Assembly: GCA_964438605.1 (NCBI GenBank) | Contig: CAYTKT010000003.1 | Location: 1 to 64,000, forward strand | Length of the DNA stretch: 64,000 bases | Direction of reading: 5' to 3' | Source: Alangreenwoodia sp964438605 | Lineage (GTDB): Bacteria > Bacillota > Clostridia > Peptostreptococcales > Anaerovoracaceae | Shown here: piece after piece, positions 44,270 to 53,450 of the stretch | Layout of the letters: every line of letters begins with the position of its first letter | Position numbering within the stretch: the first letter of the stretch is position 1 | The notes under the pieces: model-generated | What the model was told of the DNA's origin: nothing | Seen by the model: the letters and a program-made list of their open reading frames with translations, nothing else | Databases searched by the model: none | Made by a program: the position numbers and the translations under genes

Positions 44270-46441
44270 ATGAATGAATTTTTAGACTATATAGCCTCCC
44301 TGAATCCGAATTATGATTTAGAGGGAATCAAAAAAGCATATGAACTGGCGGAGAAAATGCACGCGGGCCAATTACGTAAGTCAGGTGAGCCGTACATTAT
44401 CCATCCGGTGGAGACGGCAAAGATTCTTGCCGAACTTGGGATGGATGAGCAGACCATCATTGCGGGCCTGCTTCACGATGTCGTGGAGGATACAGAATAT
44501 ACAGAAGAAGAAATGACGAAGGAGTTCGGCAGCGAAGTGACGCTTCTTGTGGATGGCGTTACGAAGCTCGGAAATCTCGTCTTTGAAACGAAGGAGGACG
44601 CTCAGGCGGAAAATCTCAGGAAGATGTTTCTCGCCATGTCGAAAGACATCAGGGTTCTCATTATAAAGCTGGCAGACCGGCTGCACAATATGCGGACGAT
44701 CAATTATATGTCGCCGGAAAAGATAAAGGAAAAATCGAAAGAAACACTTGAAATTTACGCGCCTCTTGCAAATCGTCTTGGTATGTTCAATATTAAGTTT
44801 GAACTGGAGGATATTGCGCTGAAACAGCTTCAGCCGGAATTCTACAAAGAGCTTTCTGAACAGATCCATCAGCGCAAGGAGCAGCGAGAAGCATATATAA
44901 AGAAAATTATCGAGGAACTGACGGAAGCTCTCAACACGCTGAACATCCATTTCGAGGTGAAGGGGCGTTCAAAGCATTTTTACAGTATTTACAGGAAGAT
45001 GCGCGATAAAAATAAGCAGCTCGATGAGATTTTTGATCTGACGGCCGTCCGTGTGCTGGTAGATACGGTAAAAGATTGTTACGCAGTTCTCGGTGTCGTT
45101 CATACGATGTGGCGTCCTGTGCCGGGCCGGTTTAAGGATTATATCGCGATGCCGAAATCGAATATGTACCAGTCGCTTCATACGACGGTATTCGGCAAGG
45201 ACGGCCATCCGTTCGAGATTCAGATCAGAACTTACGAGATGCATCAGATTGCGGAATACGGAATCGCGGCGCACTGGAAGTATAAGGAAGGTATTAAAAC
45301 ACAGAACTCTGAGGACGAGAAGCTTTCGTGGTTGCGCCAGACGCTTGAATGGAACAGGGATATCGACAATCCGAAGCAGTTTATGGAAACGATGAAGATG
45401 GATCTGTTTTCAAATCAGGTGTATGTGTTTACCCCGGTGGGCAAGGTTATTGAGCTGCCGGCCGGATCGACACCGATTGATTTTGCTTATAAAATTCATT
45501 CGGACGTCGGAAATAAGTGCATCGGCGCAAAGATTAACGGAAAAATGGTTCCGATTGACCACGTTCTTGAAAACGGGAATATCGTCGAAATTATCACGTC
45601 GCCAAACAGCAAAGGGCCGAGCATTGACTGGCTGAAAATCGCAAAGAGCAGTCATGCGCGCAATAAGATCCGTCAATGGTTAAAAAAGGAAAACAAGAGT
45701 GAAAATGTAGAAAAAGGTCGTTCCATGCTGGATCGCTATATCCGCAGGAAGGGTTACGAACCGCAGCAGATTATAAAGCCGCAGCGGCTTAACCGCGTCG
45801 CAAAGGAACTCAAATGTGCTTCGGCGGAGGATCTTTATTCATCGATCGGTTATGGCGGCACAATCTTGTCGAAGGTGCTCGATCTTCTCGTCAAGTTTTA
45901 TGAAGAAGAAAAAAAGAACGAACAGAAAAAAAATGATATTCGGAATTTCGAGTCGAAATCTCAATCGCAAAAGCGCCAGAATGCGGATACGGGCGGCGTC
46001 AGGGTGAAGGGCGTTGACAATCTGTTGATTCGCTTTGCAAAGTGCTGTAATCCGGTGCCGGGAGATAAGATCGTAGGTTATATTACGAAGGGACGCGGTC
46101 TTTCGATTCATCGCGCTGACTGCAGTAATATCATGGCGCTGAGTGATGAAGAAAAGCAGCGGTTTATTGAGGTTGAGTGGGATGCTGACAGAGAGTTCAG
46201 TTCGTTTGAGACTGACATTTCTGTACTTGCTGAAGACAGAAAAGGGCTGTTTGCAAATATTTCAAAGATTTGTGAGGATATGGACGTTCATATTACGGGC
46301 GTCATGGGTAAGAGCAACAGCGACAACACGGCGGGAATTACGATTACCGTTCAGATCTCGAATGTCAATCAGATTGCCCAACTGATCCGCAGACTTAGAT
46401 CAATCGAGGGCATGATTGAGGTGCACAGAGGCAATTTGTAG
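44270..46441 (+). CDS. relA: Bifunctional (p)ppGpp synthetase/hydrolase RelA/SpoT
   Basis: 723 residues with all Rel domains in order. The HD hydrolase comes first (HPVETAKILAELGMDEQTII, GLLHDVVEDT). The synthetase follows near 230-340 (GRSKHFYSIYRKM, MPKSNMYQSLHTTVFG). TGS is near 385-445 (VYVFTPVGKVIELPAGSTPIDFAY), then a Zn-finger/RIS region (RFAKCCNPVPGD) and a C-terminal ACT domain (FETDISVLAEDRKGLFANIS). Both hydrolase HD residues and synthetase residues are kept, so it should be bifunctional. Start is ATG 44270; no strong ribosome site is visible. Confidence 0.96.
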   Translation: MNEFLDYIASLNPNYDLEGIKKAYELAEKMHAGQLRKSGEPYIIHPVETAKILAELGMDEQTIIAGLLHDVVEDTEYTEEEMTKEFGSEVTLLVDGVTKLGNLVFETKEDAQAENLRKMFLAMSKDIRVLIIKLADRLHNMRTINYMSPEKIKEKSKETLEIYAPLANRLGMFNIKFELEDIALKQLQPEFYKELSEQIHQRKEQREAYIKKIIEELTEALNTLNIHFEVKGRSKHFYSIYRKMRDKNKQLDEIFDLTAVRVLVDTVKDCYAVLGVVHTMWRPVPGRFKDYIAMPKSNMYQSLHTTVFGKDGHPFEIQIRTYEMHQIAEYGIAAHWKYKEGIKTQNSEDEKLSWLRQTLEWNRDIDNPKQFMETMKMDLFSNQVYVFTPVGKVIELPAGSTPIDFAYKIHSDVGNKCIGAKINGKMVPIDHVLENGNIVEIITSPNSKGPSIDWLKIAKSSHARNKIRQWLKKENKSENVEKGRSMLDRYIRRKGYEPQQIIKPQRLNRVAKELKCASAEDLYSSIGYGGTILSKVLDLLVKFYEEEKKNEQKKNDIRNFESKSQSQKRQNADTGGVRVKGVDNLLIRFAKCCNPVPGDKIVGYITKGRGLSIHRADCSNIMALSDEEKQRFIEVEWDADREFSSFETDISVLAEDRKGLFANISKICEDMDVHITGVMGKSNSDNTAGITITVQISNVNQIAQLIRRLRSIEGMIEVHRGNL

Positions 46442-46455
46442 ACAGGGAGGAATAT

Positions 46456-47073
46456 ATGGATATTAAATTGTTTTATACGGGACCGATGCAGGTCAACACT
46501 TATCTCTGCGCAGATACGGAGACGAAGAAAGCGTTTGTCGTCGATCCGGGCGGTCCGAGCAAGCCGTTGGAAAATTATGTGAAATCTAACGGATATGTGG
46601 TGGAGTATATCGTTCTGACCCACGGCCATGGAGACCATATCTGCGGTGTTCCGTATTTTAAGTCGCTTTGGAAATGTCCGCTTGTCGGGCACAAGGACGA
46701 TATTTATTTGTTTAACGATGCATCGGAAAATCTGTCGTATCAGTTTGTGAATCAGCGGATCGAGTTTATTCCTGATATCCTTGTCGAGGACGGCGATGTG
46801 TTAAAGGTCGGAAATATGGAGCTTAAAATTTTTCATACGCCGGGTCATACGCTGGGGGGAATCTGTATTCTCGTGGATAATGTGCTGTTTAGCGGAGACA
46901 CGCTGTTTGCCCAGTCTATCGGACGGACCGATTTTAAGGGAGGCTCATACCCGCAGCTAAAGGAGTCGGTTTACTCAAAGCTGTTTGTGCTGCCGGATGA
47001 TACGTTTGTGCTGCCGGGGCATATGGGGCAGACGAATATCGGGCAAGAAAAGAAGTATAATCCGTTTTTATAA
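46456..47073 (+). CDS. MBL-fold metallo-hydrolase (glyoxalase II-like)
   Basis: 205 residues. THGHGDHICG is the HxHxDH zinc motif, FHTPGHTLGGICIL holds the third histidine, SGDTLF the bridging aspartate and VLPGHMGQT the last histidine. Family members hydrolyse thioesters such as hydroxyacylglutathione, but the short length and Gram-positive setting suggest another small thiol ester. It starts 14 bases after relA with GGGAGG, in the gene order often seen with relA, hemZ and hisS. Confidence 0.9.
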   Translation: MDIKLFYTGPMQVNTYLCADTETKKAFVVDPGGPSKPLENYVKSNGYVVEYIVLTHGHGDHICGVPYFKSLWKCPLVGHKDDIYLFNDASENLSYQFVNQRIEFIPDILVEDGDVLKVGNMELKIFHTPGHTLGGICILVDNVLFSGDTLFAQSIGRTDFKGGSYPQLKESVYSKLFVLPDDTFVLPGHMGQTNIGQEKKYNPFL

Positions 47074-47383
47074 GTTCCGTGGAGGAGTTGTCTGAAAAAC
47101 GGCCTGCCTGAAGGGGTTAATCCGGCAGATCACTGTCGCTTGCGGCTCCAGTCCGATTTATGAGGTAAATCGGTGCAAATGCCGTGCAGCAATTTTTTGA
47201 TGCTTGGCAAATGTCTGCCGGTTGAGTGGAACGAGGCTGAAATGGATTGTTTTTTGCACTCGGTCAGGATATGCGCGGCTCTCTGCCGGATAAGCGTTTG
47301 GAAATAGCGACCGGAGTTGGAAGCGGGCGGAAACTGCGCGTTGTAGAAATGGAATCGCTGATGGCAGAGTGATATAGAGTTAT
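47074..47383. other. Structured-looking spacer upstream of hemZ
   Basis: 310 bases without a gene. CCGATTTA and TAAATCGG (47154-47174) form an 8-bp stem. CGGTGCAAAT also occurs in the candidate RNA upstream of rarA. Short strings (CTGTCGCTTGC, GCAGCAATTT, GAGGCTGAAAT-like) recur in the spacer after leuS. Confidence 0.35.
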
Positions 47384-48787
47384 ATGTATAAATTACGCGT
47401 AAAAAACGAAAAACACAGGTACGTTCTGGAAGAACTTGTAAAGGAATTTCTGCGTCCCGGCGAGTATGAGGTCGTCATGGAAACGGATGGTCTGGACGCG
47501 AAAACTGCAAATGATGAAACTGTTGGCAGCGAAAGAAGCCGGAGTGACCGTGCGGCGGAAAAGGAACTGCGAGATGCGGAGAAGCGCCGTGTTTTTGACG
47601 AACTGGCAGAACTGACGGGCTACAAGCCGGAGTGGGGAACGCTGACGGGCGTCCGGCCGGCCAAACTGGTCAACGAATTAATGGACGGCGGGCTTGACGA
47701 GACTCAGATCAGAAAGATTTTTAGCAGCAGATATTACGTTGATGATGAAAAGATTGATTTGCTGCTTGAAACGTGCAGGAATCAGAGGTTCATTACTTCT
47801 GTGCCGGCGGGGCGGACGATTGGGCTGTATCTCGGAATCCCTTTCTGTCCGACGAGATGTCTTTACTGTTCTTTTGCATCGAACCAGGCATCGGATGAAG
47901 CGATGGAACGGTACCTTGGAGCGTTACTGACAGAAACAAAAGCAGTTGGAAGGCGCTTTTCCGCGCTTCATGTCAGACCGGAAAGTGTCTATGTGGGCGG
48001 CGGGACGCCGACTTCGCTGAGCGCCGGATGTCTTTCGCGTCTGCTTTCAAAGACGGCGGAAAGTTTTAATCTGTCCGGTGTCAGGGAATTTTGTGTCGAA
48101 GCGGGACGGCCTGATACGATTACGGCGGAAAAGCTTGATGTAATGAAGCGCTTCGGTGTCGGGCGCATCAGCATCAATCCCCAGTCGATGAATGAGAGGA
48201 CACTTGAACGGATCGGTCGTTCGCATCGCGTGAGTGATGTTTATAATGCGTTTGAAATGGCGCGTGCCAGTGGGATCAAAAGCGTGAATACGGATATTAT
48301 TGCGGGACTGCCGGGCGAAGATTATGAGATGTTCATGAATACGCTGAATCGCGTTATGGAACTGAATCCTGACAATATTACGGTTCACACGCTGGCCGTC
48401 AAGCGAGCGTCCCGCCTGAAGGAACAGAACGAAAATTATCATTATGAAAATGCGGCGGGCGTGGGGCGGATGGTTTGTGACGCACGCCGGATTCTGGCGG
48501 AAAACGGATATTTTCCATATTATATGTATCGTCAGAAACATATGGCGGGCAATTTTGAGAATGTGGCCTATGCGAAGCCGGGCAGCGAATCGGTTTATAA
48601 TATCAGAATCATGGACGAGCATCAGAGTATCGCGGCTCTGGGCGCCGGCGGCATCAGCAAAGCCTGGTATCCTGAGAACAATCGGTTGGAACGTGTGCCA
48701 AACGTTACGAATTTTGAAATTTACATTCAGCGGATTGACGAGATGATCGAGCGTAAGGAAAAGGCGCTGTATAAGCCGTTTGAATGA
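47384..48787 (+). CDS. hemZ: HemZ-type coproporphyrinogen III dehydrogenase-like radical SAM protein
   Basis: 467 residues. A nonconserved N-terminal domain of about 140 residues includes GYKPEWGTLTGVRPAKLV, typical of HemZ. The radical SAM core has GIPFCPTRCLYCSFAS (CxxxCxxC), YVGGGTPTSL, GRPDTIT and RISINPQSMNERTL. The C-terminal HemN-like domain (YMYRQKHMAGNFENVAYAKPG) follows. HemN-family enzymes oxidise coproporphyrinogen without oxygen, but HemZ's exact activity in Clostridia is not settled. No other heme genes are in the window. ATG 47384. Confidence 0.92.
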   Translation: MYKLRVKNEKHRYVLEELVKEFLRPGEYEVVMETDGLDAKTANDETVGSERSRSDRAAEKELRDAEKRRVFDELAELTGYKPEWGTLTGVRPAKLVNELMDGGLDETQIRKIFSSRYYVDDEKIDLLLETCRNQRFITSVPAGRTIGLYLGIPFCPTRCLYCSFASNQASDEAMERYLGALLTETKAVGRRFSALHVRPESVYVGGGTPTSLSAGCLSRLLSKTAESFNLSGVREFCVEAGRPDTITAEKLDVMKRFGVGRISINPQSMNERTLERIGRSHRVSDVYNAFEMARASGIKSVNTDIIAGLPGEDYEMFMNTLNRVMELNPDNITVHTLAVKRASRLKEQNENYHYENAAGVGRMVCDARRILAENGYFPYYMYRQKHMAGNFENVAYAKPGSESVYNIRIMDEHQSIAALGAGGISKAWYPENNRLERVPNVTNFEIYIQRIDEMIERKEKALYKPFE

Positions 48788-48965
48788 TTTTTTTCCGGTG
48801 CAGACGGACTGAACTTAAAATCCGTCGGCGGAAATGTGTTGATAAAATGCGGACCGCGGAGTGTGTTTTTAAGACGGGAAAGCCATGCGGAGCAGAGACG
48901 GGAAATATTTTTGCTTGGAAAATGAGATATGCAGTGTGCGTTTATCATAGTAAGGAGGATCGAAT

Positions 48966-50252
48966 ATGCTTACGAAAGCTCCGAAGGGAACGAAAGATAT
49001 TCTTCCGGGACAATCCATAAAATGGCAGTATGTGGAGAATACCTTCCGCGATATCTGCCGCAGTTACGGGATCGAGGAGATCCGAACTCCGGTGTTTGAG
49101 CATACGGAGTTGTTTCAGCGCGGCGTCGGCGATACGACGGATATTGTGCAAAAGGAAATGTATATATTTGAAGACCACGCAGGCAGAAGTATTGCACTGA
49201 AACCGGAGGGTACGGCGGGTGTCGTCCGTTCTTATATCGAGAACAAGGTTTATGCCGATACGAGGCCGGCGAAGTTGTGTTATGTCATTCCGTGTTTTCG
49301 TTATGAGAAGCCTCAGGCTGGAAGGCTGCGTGAATTTCATCAGCTTGGCGTCGAGTATTTTGGTGCGGAAAGCATGATGGCCGATGCGGAAGTCATTTCG
49401 CTGGCCATGGATTTTTTTGAGAAGCTTGGCGTCGGTGAGCTGGAACTGAGGATTAACAGCATCGGCTGCCCTGAGTGCAGGACCGTTTACCGCAAGGCGC
49501 TCCAGGATTTCCTGAGCGGAAGCTATGAAGAACTCTGCGATACGTGCAAGACGAGGTTTGACAGAAATCCGATGCGGATTCTCGACTGTAAAAATCCGCA
49601 CTGCAACGAGTTGTCTCAGGGAGCGCCGGTGATGATCGATTATCTGTGCGACGAGTGTCGCGAAGCGTTTGAGGAACTGAAGCAGAATCTCAGCGCCCTT
49701 GGTATCGATTATACGGTAGATACGGGGATTGTCAGAGGTCTTGACTATTATACGAAGACGGCTTTTGAAATCGTTACGAAGACAATCGGCGCTCAGGGAA
49801 CAGTCTGCGGCGGCGGCAGGTATGATAATCTTGTTGAAGAACTGGGCGGCCCGAAGACGCCGGGCATCGGCTTTGGCCTTGGCATTGAGCGGCTGCTGAT
49901 CGTGATGGAAGCGACAGGCGCATATCTTCCGGACATAGAAGGAGCGGATCTGTTTGTGGCTTTTGTCGGCGGCGAAGCGAAGATGTTTGCGCAAAAGCTG
50001 GTCCGCGATCTCAGAAAGCAGGGATATAAGGCGTTGCTTGACGTGGCTTCGCGCAATATTAAGGGGCAGTTTAAGTACGCTGACAGGATGAATGCGCGTT
50101 TTACGGCTGTCATCGGCGAGGATGAGATTGCAAATAATACGATTACGCTTAAAGATATGGCGACTTTCGAGCAGAAGCAGATCGCGTTTGAAGAACTGAT
50201 GGAAGAACTCGATAAGAAAAGAAAGGAGCAGGCGGCTGGTGCGGAAAGATAG
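48966..50252 (+). CDS. hisS: Histidyl-tRNA synthetase
   Basis: Class II aminoacyl-tRNA synthetase of 428 residues. Motifs: APKGTKDILPGQ at the N-terminus, EEIRTPVFEHTELF (motif 1), YVIPCFRYEKPQAGRLREFH (motif 2 with the arginine), VRGLDYYTKTAFEI (histidine A), GGGRYDNL, and PGIGFGLGIERLL (motif 3). The C-terminal anticodon-binding domain follows (YADRMNARFTAVIGEDEI). AAGGAGG precedes ATG 48966. No T-box leader is seen in the 178 bases upstream. It pairs with aspS, as in Bacillus. Confidence 0.97.
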   Translation: MLTKAPKGTKDILPGQSIKWQYVENTFRDICRSYGIEEIRTPVFEHTELFQRGVGDTTDIVQKEMYIFEDHAGRSIALKPEGTAGVVRSYIENKVYADTRPAKLCYVIPCFRYEKPQAGRLREFHQLGVEYFGAESMMADAEVISLAMDFFEKLGVGELELRINSIGCPECRTVYRKALQDFLSGSYEELCDTCKTRFDRNPMRILDCKNPHCNELSQGAPVMIDYLCDECREAFEELKQNLSALGIDYTVDTGIVRGLDYYTKTAFEIVTKTIGAQGTVCGGGRYDNLVEELGGPKTPGIGFGLGIERLLIVMEATGAYLPDIEGADLFVAFVGGEAKMFAQKLVRDLRKQGYKALLDVASRNIKGQFKYADRMNARFTAVIGEDEIANNTITLKDMATFEQKQIAFEELMEELDKKRKEQAAGAER

Positions 50253-50546
50253 ATCGTAACTATCAGGCAATGAACTTGAGAATAGTTTTTATATCTTGAA
50301 ATTCAAAATAAAAGGATGATGCGGCTGGCGTGCCGGAGCGAAAATCAGGACAGAAAACCGGAGCGAAAACTGATGCATGGCCGAAAAACCGGAGCAAAGA
50401 ACGGTACGCGGCAGCTGATTATGCCGGAATGGAGCCGGCGTATGGGGATATGACTGTCGTTTTGAGGCTTCACATCAGGATAAAAGCCGGTGAAGGCGGC
50501 TGGCGGCATCATGGAGGATCGGAATGATCCAGGAGAGACAGGAAAA

Positions 50547-52325
50547 ATGAGAAACGTCTGGAAAAGAACGAATATGTGCGGCACGCTGAGACTCAGCGAT
50601 GTGGGCAGCAAGGTGGTATTAAACGGTTGGGTGAGCAAAAAAAGAAATCTGGGAGGATTGATTTTCTGTGATCTCAGGGATAGGAGCGGAATCGTTCAGA
50701 TTGTGTTTACCGATACGGTTCCCAAGGAAATTTTTGATGCGGCGGACAGTTTGAAAAGCGAATACGTGATCGGTGTGAAGGGGACTGTCGTCGAAAGAGA
50801 ATCGAAAAATAAGGATCTGGATACGGGCGATATTGAGATTACAGTCAGTGATTTTAAGATATATTCAGAAGCGGAGACACCGCCAATTTATGTAAAGGAC
50901 GACGATAAAGTTGACGAAAATCTGAGGCTGAAGTACAGGTATCTCGATCTGAGAAAGCCGAAAATGCAGAGAAATCTGCAAATCAGACACCAGGCTGCCA
51001 TCTGCGCGAGAAATTTCTTCGATAAGGAAGGCTTTATCGAGGTGGAGACACCGACGCTGATTAAACCGACGCCGGAAGGAGCGCGCGATTATCTGATTCC
51101 AAGCCGCGTCAACCGGGGGCATTTTTATGCGCTGCCTCAGTCGCCGCAGATGTTTAAGCAGATTTTGATGGCATCGGGGGCTGACAGGTATTATCAGATC
51201 GCCAGATGTTACCGCGATGAGGATTTAAGAGCCGACAGGCAGCCGGAATTTACGCAGATTGATATGGAGCTCTCCTTTGTGGAGCAGGATGATATTATCG
51301 AAATTCAGGAGCGTTTTTTGAAAACGCTGTTCCAAGAAGTTCTCGATGTGGACGTGCAGATTCCGTTTCCGCGGCTTACTTATGATGAAGCGATGAGCAG
51401 GTACGGCAGCGATAAGCCGGATACGCGCTTCGGTTTTGAACTGAAGGATCTGGGTGACATTGTAGCGGGATGCGGTTTTCAAGTGTTTACGGGAGCACTT
51501 GAAAGCGGCGGCATCGTAAATGCGGTTAATATCAGCGGGGGTGCGGACAAGTTCAGCCGCAAAGAGATTGACAAGCTGCAGGAGGCCGTCAAGTCTTACG
51601 GCGCTAAAGGGCTGGCGTGGATGAAGGTCACGGAGGAGGGCGTCACATCGCCGATTTCCAAGTTTTTCGATGAGGAAACGACGCAGGCGATTCTCGGCCG
51701 GATGGAGGCACAGCCCGGCGATCTGCTGCTTTTTGCAGCTGATAAAAAGAAGGTTGTCTGGGACTCTCTGGGATTTTTGCGCCGTGAGATTGCGGGCAGG
51801 CTGGGAATGCTTGACGACAGACAGTTTAATTTTCTGTGGGTGACTGATTTTCCACTGTTTGAGTATAGTGAGGAGGACGGCCGGTATTATGCGATGCATC
51901 ACCCGTTTACGCATCCGGCTGACGAGGATATCGAGCGGCTTGAGTCTGATCCGGGAAGCGTCAGGGCAAAGGCGTATGACATTGTCCTTAACGGTGTCGA
52001 GGTAGGTGGCGGCAGTATCCGTATCCACGAGCGCGATTTACAGAAGCGGATGTTCCATGCGCTGGGGCTGTCAGATGAGGAGGTTTCAGAAAAGTTCGGC
52101 TTCCTGCTGGAAGCTTTCAAATATGGCGCGCCGCCTCATGGCGGGCTGGCTTACGGTTTTGACCGTCTCGTCATGCTGATGTTGGGCGAATCGAGTATCC
52201 GTGAGGTTATTGCGTTCCCGAAGAATCAGAACGCACAGTGTTTGATGTCGGAGGCGCCGGGGACGATTGCGCTAAAGCAGCTTGAGGAATTGTCGATTCG
52301 GGTTGTTGAAGAACCGAAGGAGTAG
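50547..52325 (+). CDS. aspS: Aspartyl-tRNA synthetase
   Basis: 592 residues from ATG 50547, behind AGGAGA; an in-frame upstream ATG (50490) adds 19 uncharacteristic residues. It has an N-terminal OB anticodon-binding domain (CGTLRLSDVGSKVVLNGWV, then GGLIFCDLRDRSGIVQIVF). Class II motifs follow (FIEVETPTLIKPTPEGARDYL, RCYRDEDLRADRQPEFTQID, GLAYGFDRLVMLM). The bacterial GAD insertion lies at about 290-410 (GAKGLAWMKVTEEG). It is the bacterial-type enzyme, possibly nondiscriminating; that cannot be judged here. Confidence 0.97.
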   Translation: MRNVWKRTNMCGTLRLSDVGSKVVLNGWVSKKRNLGGLIFCDLRDRSGIVQIVFTDTVPKEIFDAADSLKSEYVIGVKGTVVERESKNKDLDTGDIEITVSDFKIYSEAETPPIYVKDDDKVDENLRLKYRYLDLRKPKMQRNLQIRHQAAICARNFFDKEGFIEVETPTLIKPTPEGARDYLIPSRVNRGHFYALPQSPQMFKQILMASGADRYYQIARCYRDEDLRADRQPEFTQIDMELSFVEQDDIIEIQERFLKTLFQEVLDVDVQIPFPRLTYDEAMSRYGSDKPDTRFGFELKDLGDIVAGCGFQVFTGALESGGIVNAVNISGGADKFSRKEIDKLQEAVKSYGAKGLAWMKVTEEGVTSPISKFFDEETTQAILGRMEAQPGDLLLFAADKKKVVWDSLGFLRREIAGRLGMLDDRQFNFLWVTDFPLFEYSEEDGRYYAMHHPFTHPADEDIERLESDPGSVRAKAYDIVLNGVEVGGGSIRIHERDLQKRMFHALGLSDEEVSEKFGFLLEAFKYGAPPHGGLAYGFDRLVMLMLGESSIREVIAFPKNQNAQCLMSEAPGTIALKQLEELSIRVVEEPKE

Positions 52326-52703
52326 ACGGCTGATCTGACCGGTTTAAATAATGTCCGGCGGAATGTCCGGTAGGCTGTGCCGTTTATATGAGCGGCAATC
52401 TGGCGAAGCAAGCGGCCGCACGTAGGAAAGAGCCGCAAGGAGAATGTCGCAATGCGCCCGGATGAGCGGCAATCCGGCGAAGCGGGCGGAGAATACTCTT
52501 CTTTTCCGGGTGGAGAGACAAGCCGTTAGAGCAGAATAGACGACAGCGGGACAAAGAGAGAATGGCATTTCCCGCCGGCATGACGGTGACGGCCCATCTG
52601 TGCGGGATGCGGGTGTTTTTTATGAAAGGATCAGGCGCGGATTGAAACGAATAAAAAAGAAAGGAAATGAAACGACGAAAAAAATCAGGAACAGGAGAGC
52701 GGT
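52326..52703. repeat. Spacer with a 74-bp-spaced direct repeat
   Basis: ATGAGCGGCAATCTGGCGAAG at 52388 recurs with one mismatch at 52462, each followed by a similar GC-rich stretch. No gene is supported in the 378 bases. Confidence 0.55.
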
Positions 52704-53309
52704 ATGAATAGGAAGATCGGAATATTCGGCGGCACTTTTGATCCGATCCATCACGGACATCTGATTCTGGCGGAAAATATCAGGCAGGAGGCAGAGCTTG
52801 ACAAAGTACTTCTGATGCCGGCCCATGCGTCTCCTTTCAAACTGAACAAGAAAATCGTGCCGGGGGAGGACAGATTTCAGATGGTCAGTCTGGCGGTCGA
52901 AAAAAACGATTTTCTTGAGGCATCAGATTTTGAGTGCGCCAGCGACAGGATTTCTTTTACGATCGACACGATGAAACTGCTGGAAAAAGTTTATCCGCAG
53001 GATCAACTCTGTTTTATCACCGGTGCAGATTCGATTCTTGATATCGAGCTTTGGAAAGGCGCGGAAGAACTGCTCAGGCGTTATTCGTTTCTGGTAGGCG
53101 GCCGGCCGGGGTACAGGGACGCAGAGCTTCTCGATTTTGCGGAATATCTACATAGCACTTACGGCACGGATATTAGAATCATTGATATTCCCAAAGCGGA
53201 TATTTCGTCAACGGAAATCAGGCGGCGCAGCCGCAGCGGACAGAGTATCCGCTATCTGACGCCGGACAGTGTCGTAGATTACATCGAGAAAAAGGGATTA
53301 TACCGGTAG
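52704..53309 (+). CDS. nadD: Nicotinate-nucleotide adenylyltransferase
   Basis: 201 residues. KIGIFGGTFDPIHHGHLILAE is the nucleotidyltransferase signature with the (H/T)xGH motif, PAHASPFKLNK is the loop for the substrate, and ISSTEIRRRSRSG the second ATP-binding site. It makes deamido-NAD from NaMN in NAD synthesis. Start ATG 52704 after AGGAGAG. It is followed by yqeK-rsfS and leuS, the typical Firmicute cluster. Confidence 0.95.
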   Translation: MNRKIGIFGGTFDPIHHGHLILAENIRQEAELDKVLLMPAHASPFKLNKKIVPGEDRFQMVSLAVEKNDFLEASDFECASDRISFTIDTMKLLEKVYPQDQLCFITGADSILDIELWKGAEELLRRYSFLVGGRPGYRDAELLDFAEYLHSTYGTDIRIIDIPKADISSTEIRRRSRSGQSIRYLTPDSVVDYIEKKGLYR

Positions 53310-53450
53310 ATGAGGGCGGAAATACTGGCTATCCGGCCGGTATCATGATAAAATGTATACAATAAGATAGAAATTAAGGAGCAAAGTGTATATTTTGTCG
53401 TTGATGTCTGAACTCGCGGCGGAATGTATGCGGGAAGTGACGGGTAAATT

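Noticed and set aside
47150..47260. Possible cobalamin riboswitch before hemZ (GGTGCAAAT)
   Set aside because: The blocks reminiscent of the B12 box (ACTGT, AGTCC, GGTGCAAAT) occur in the wrong order and the core GCCACTG helix is missing.
48945..50270. 441-codon minus-strand frame over hisS
   Set aside because: Exactly mirrors the hisS coding region, with Arg/Leu/Ile-rich composition and no recognisable motif.
48788..50546. T-box leaders for hisS and aspS
   Set aside because: No AGGGTGGNACCGCG box or specifier stem is visible upstream of either synthetase gene.
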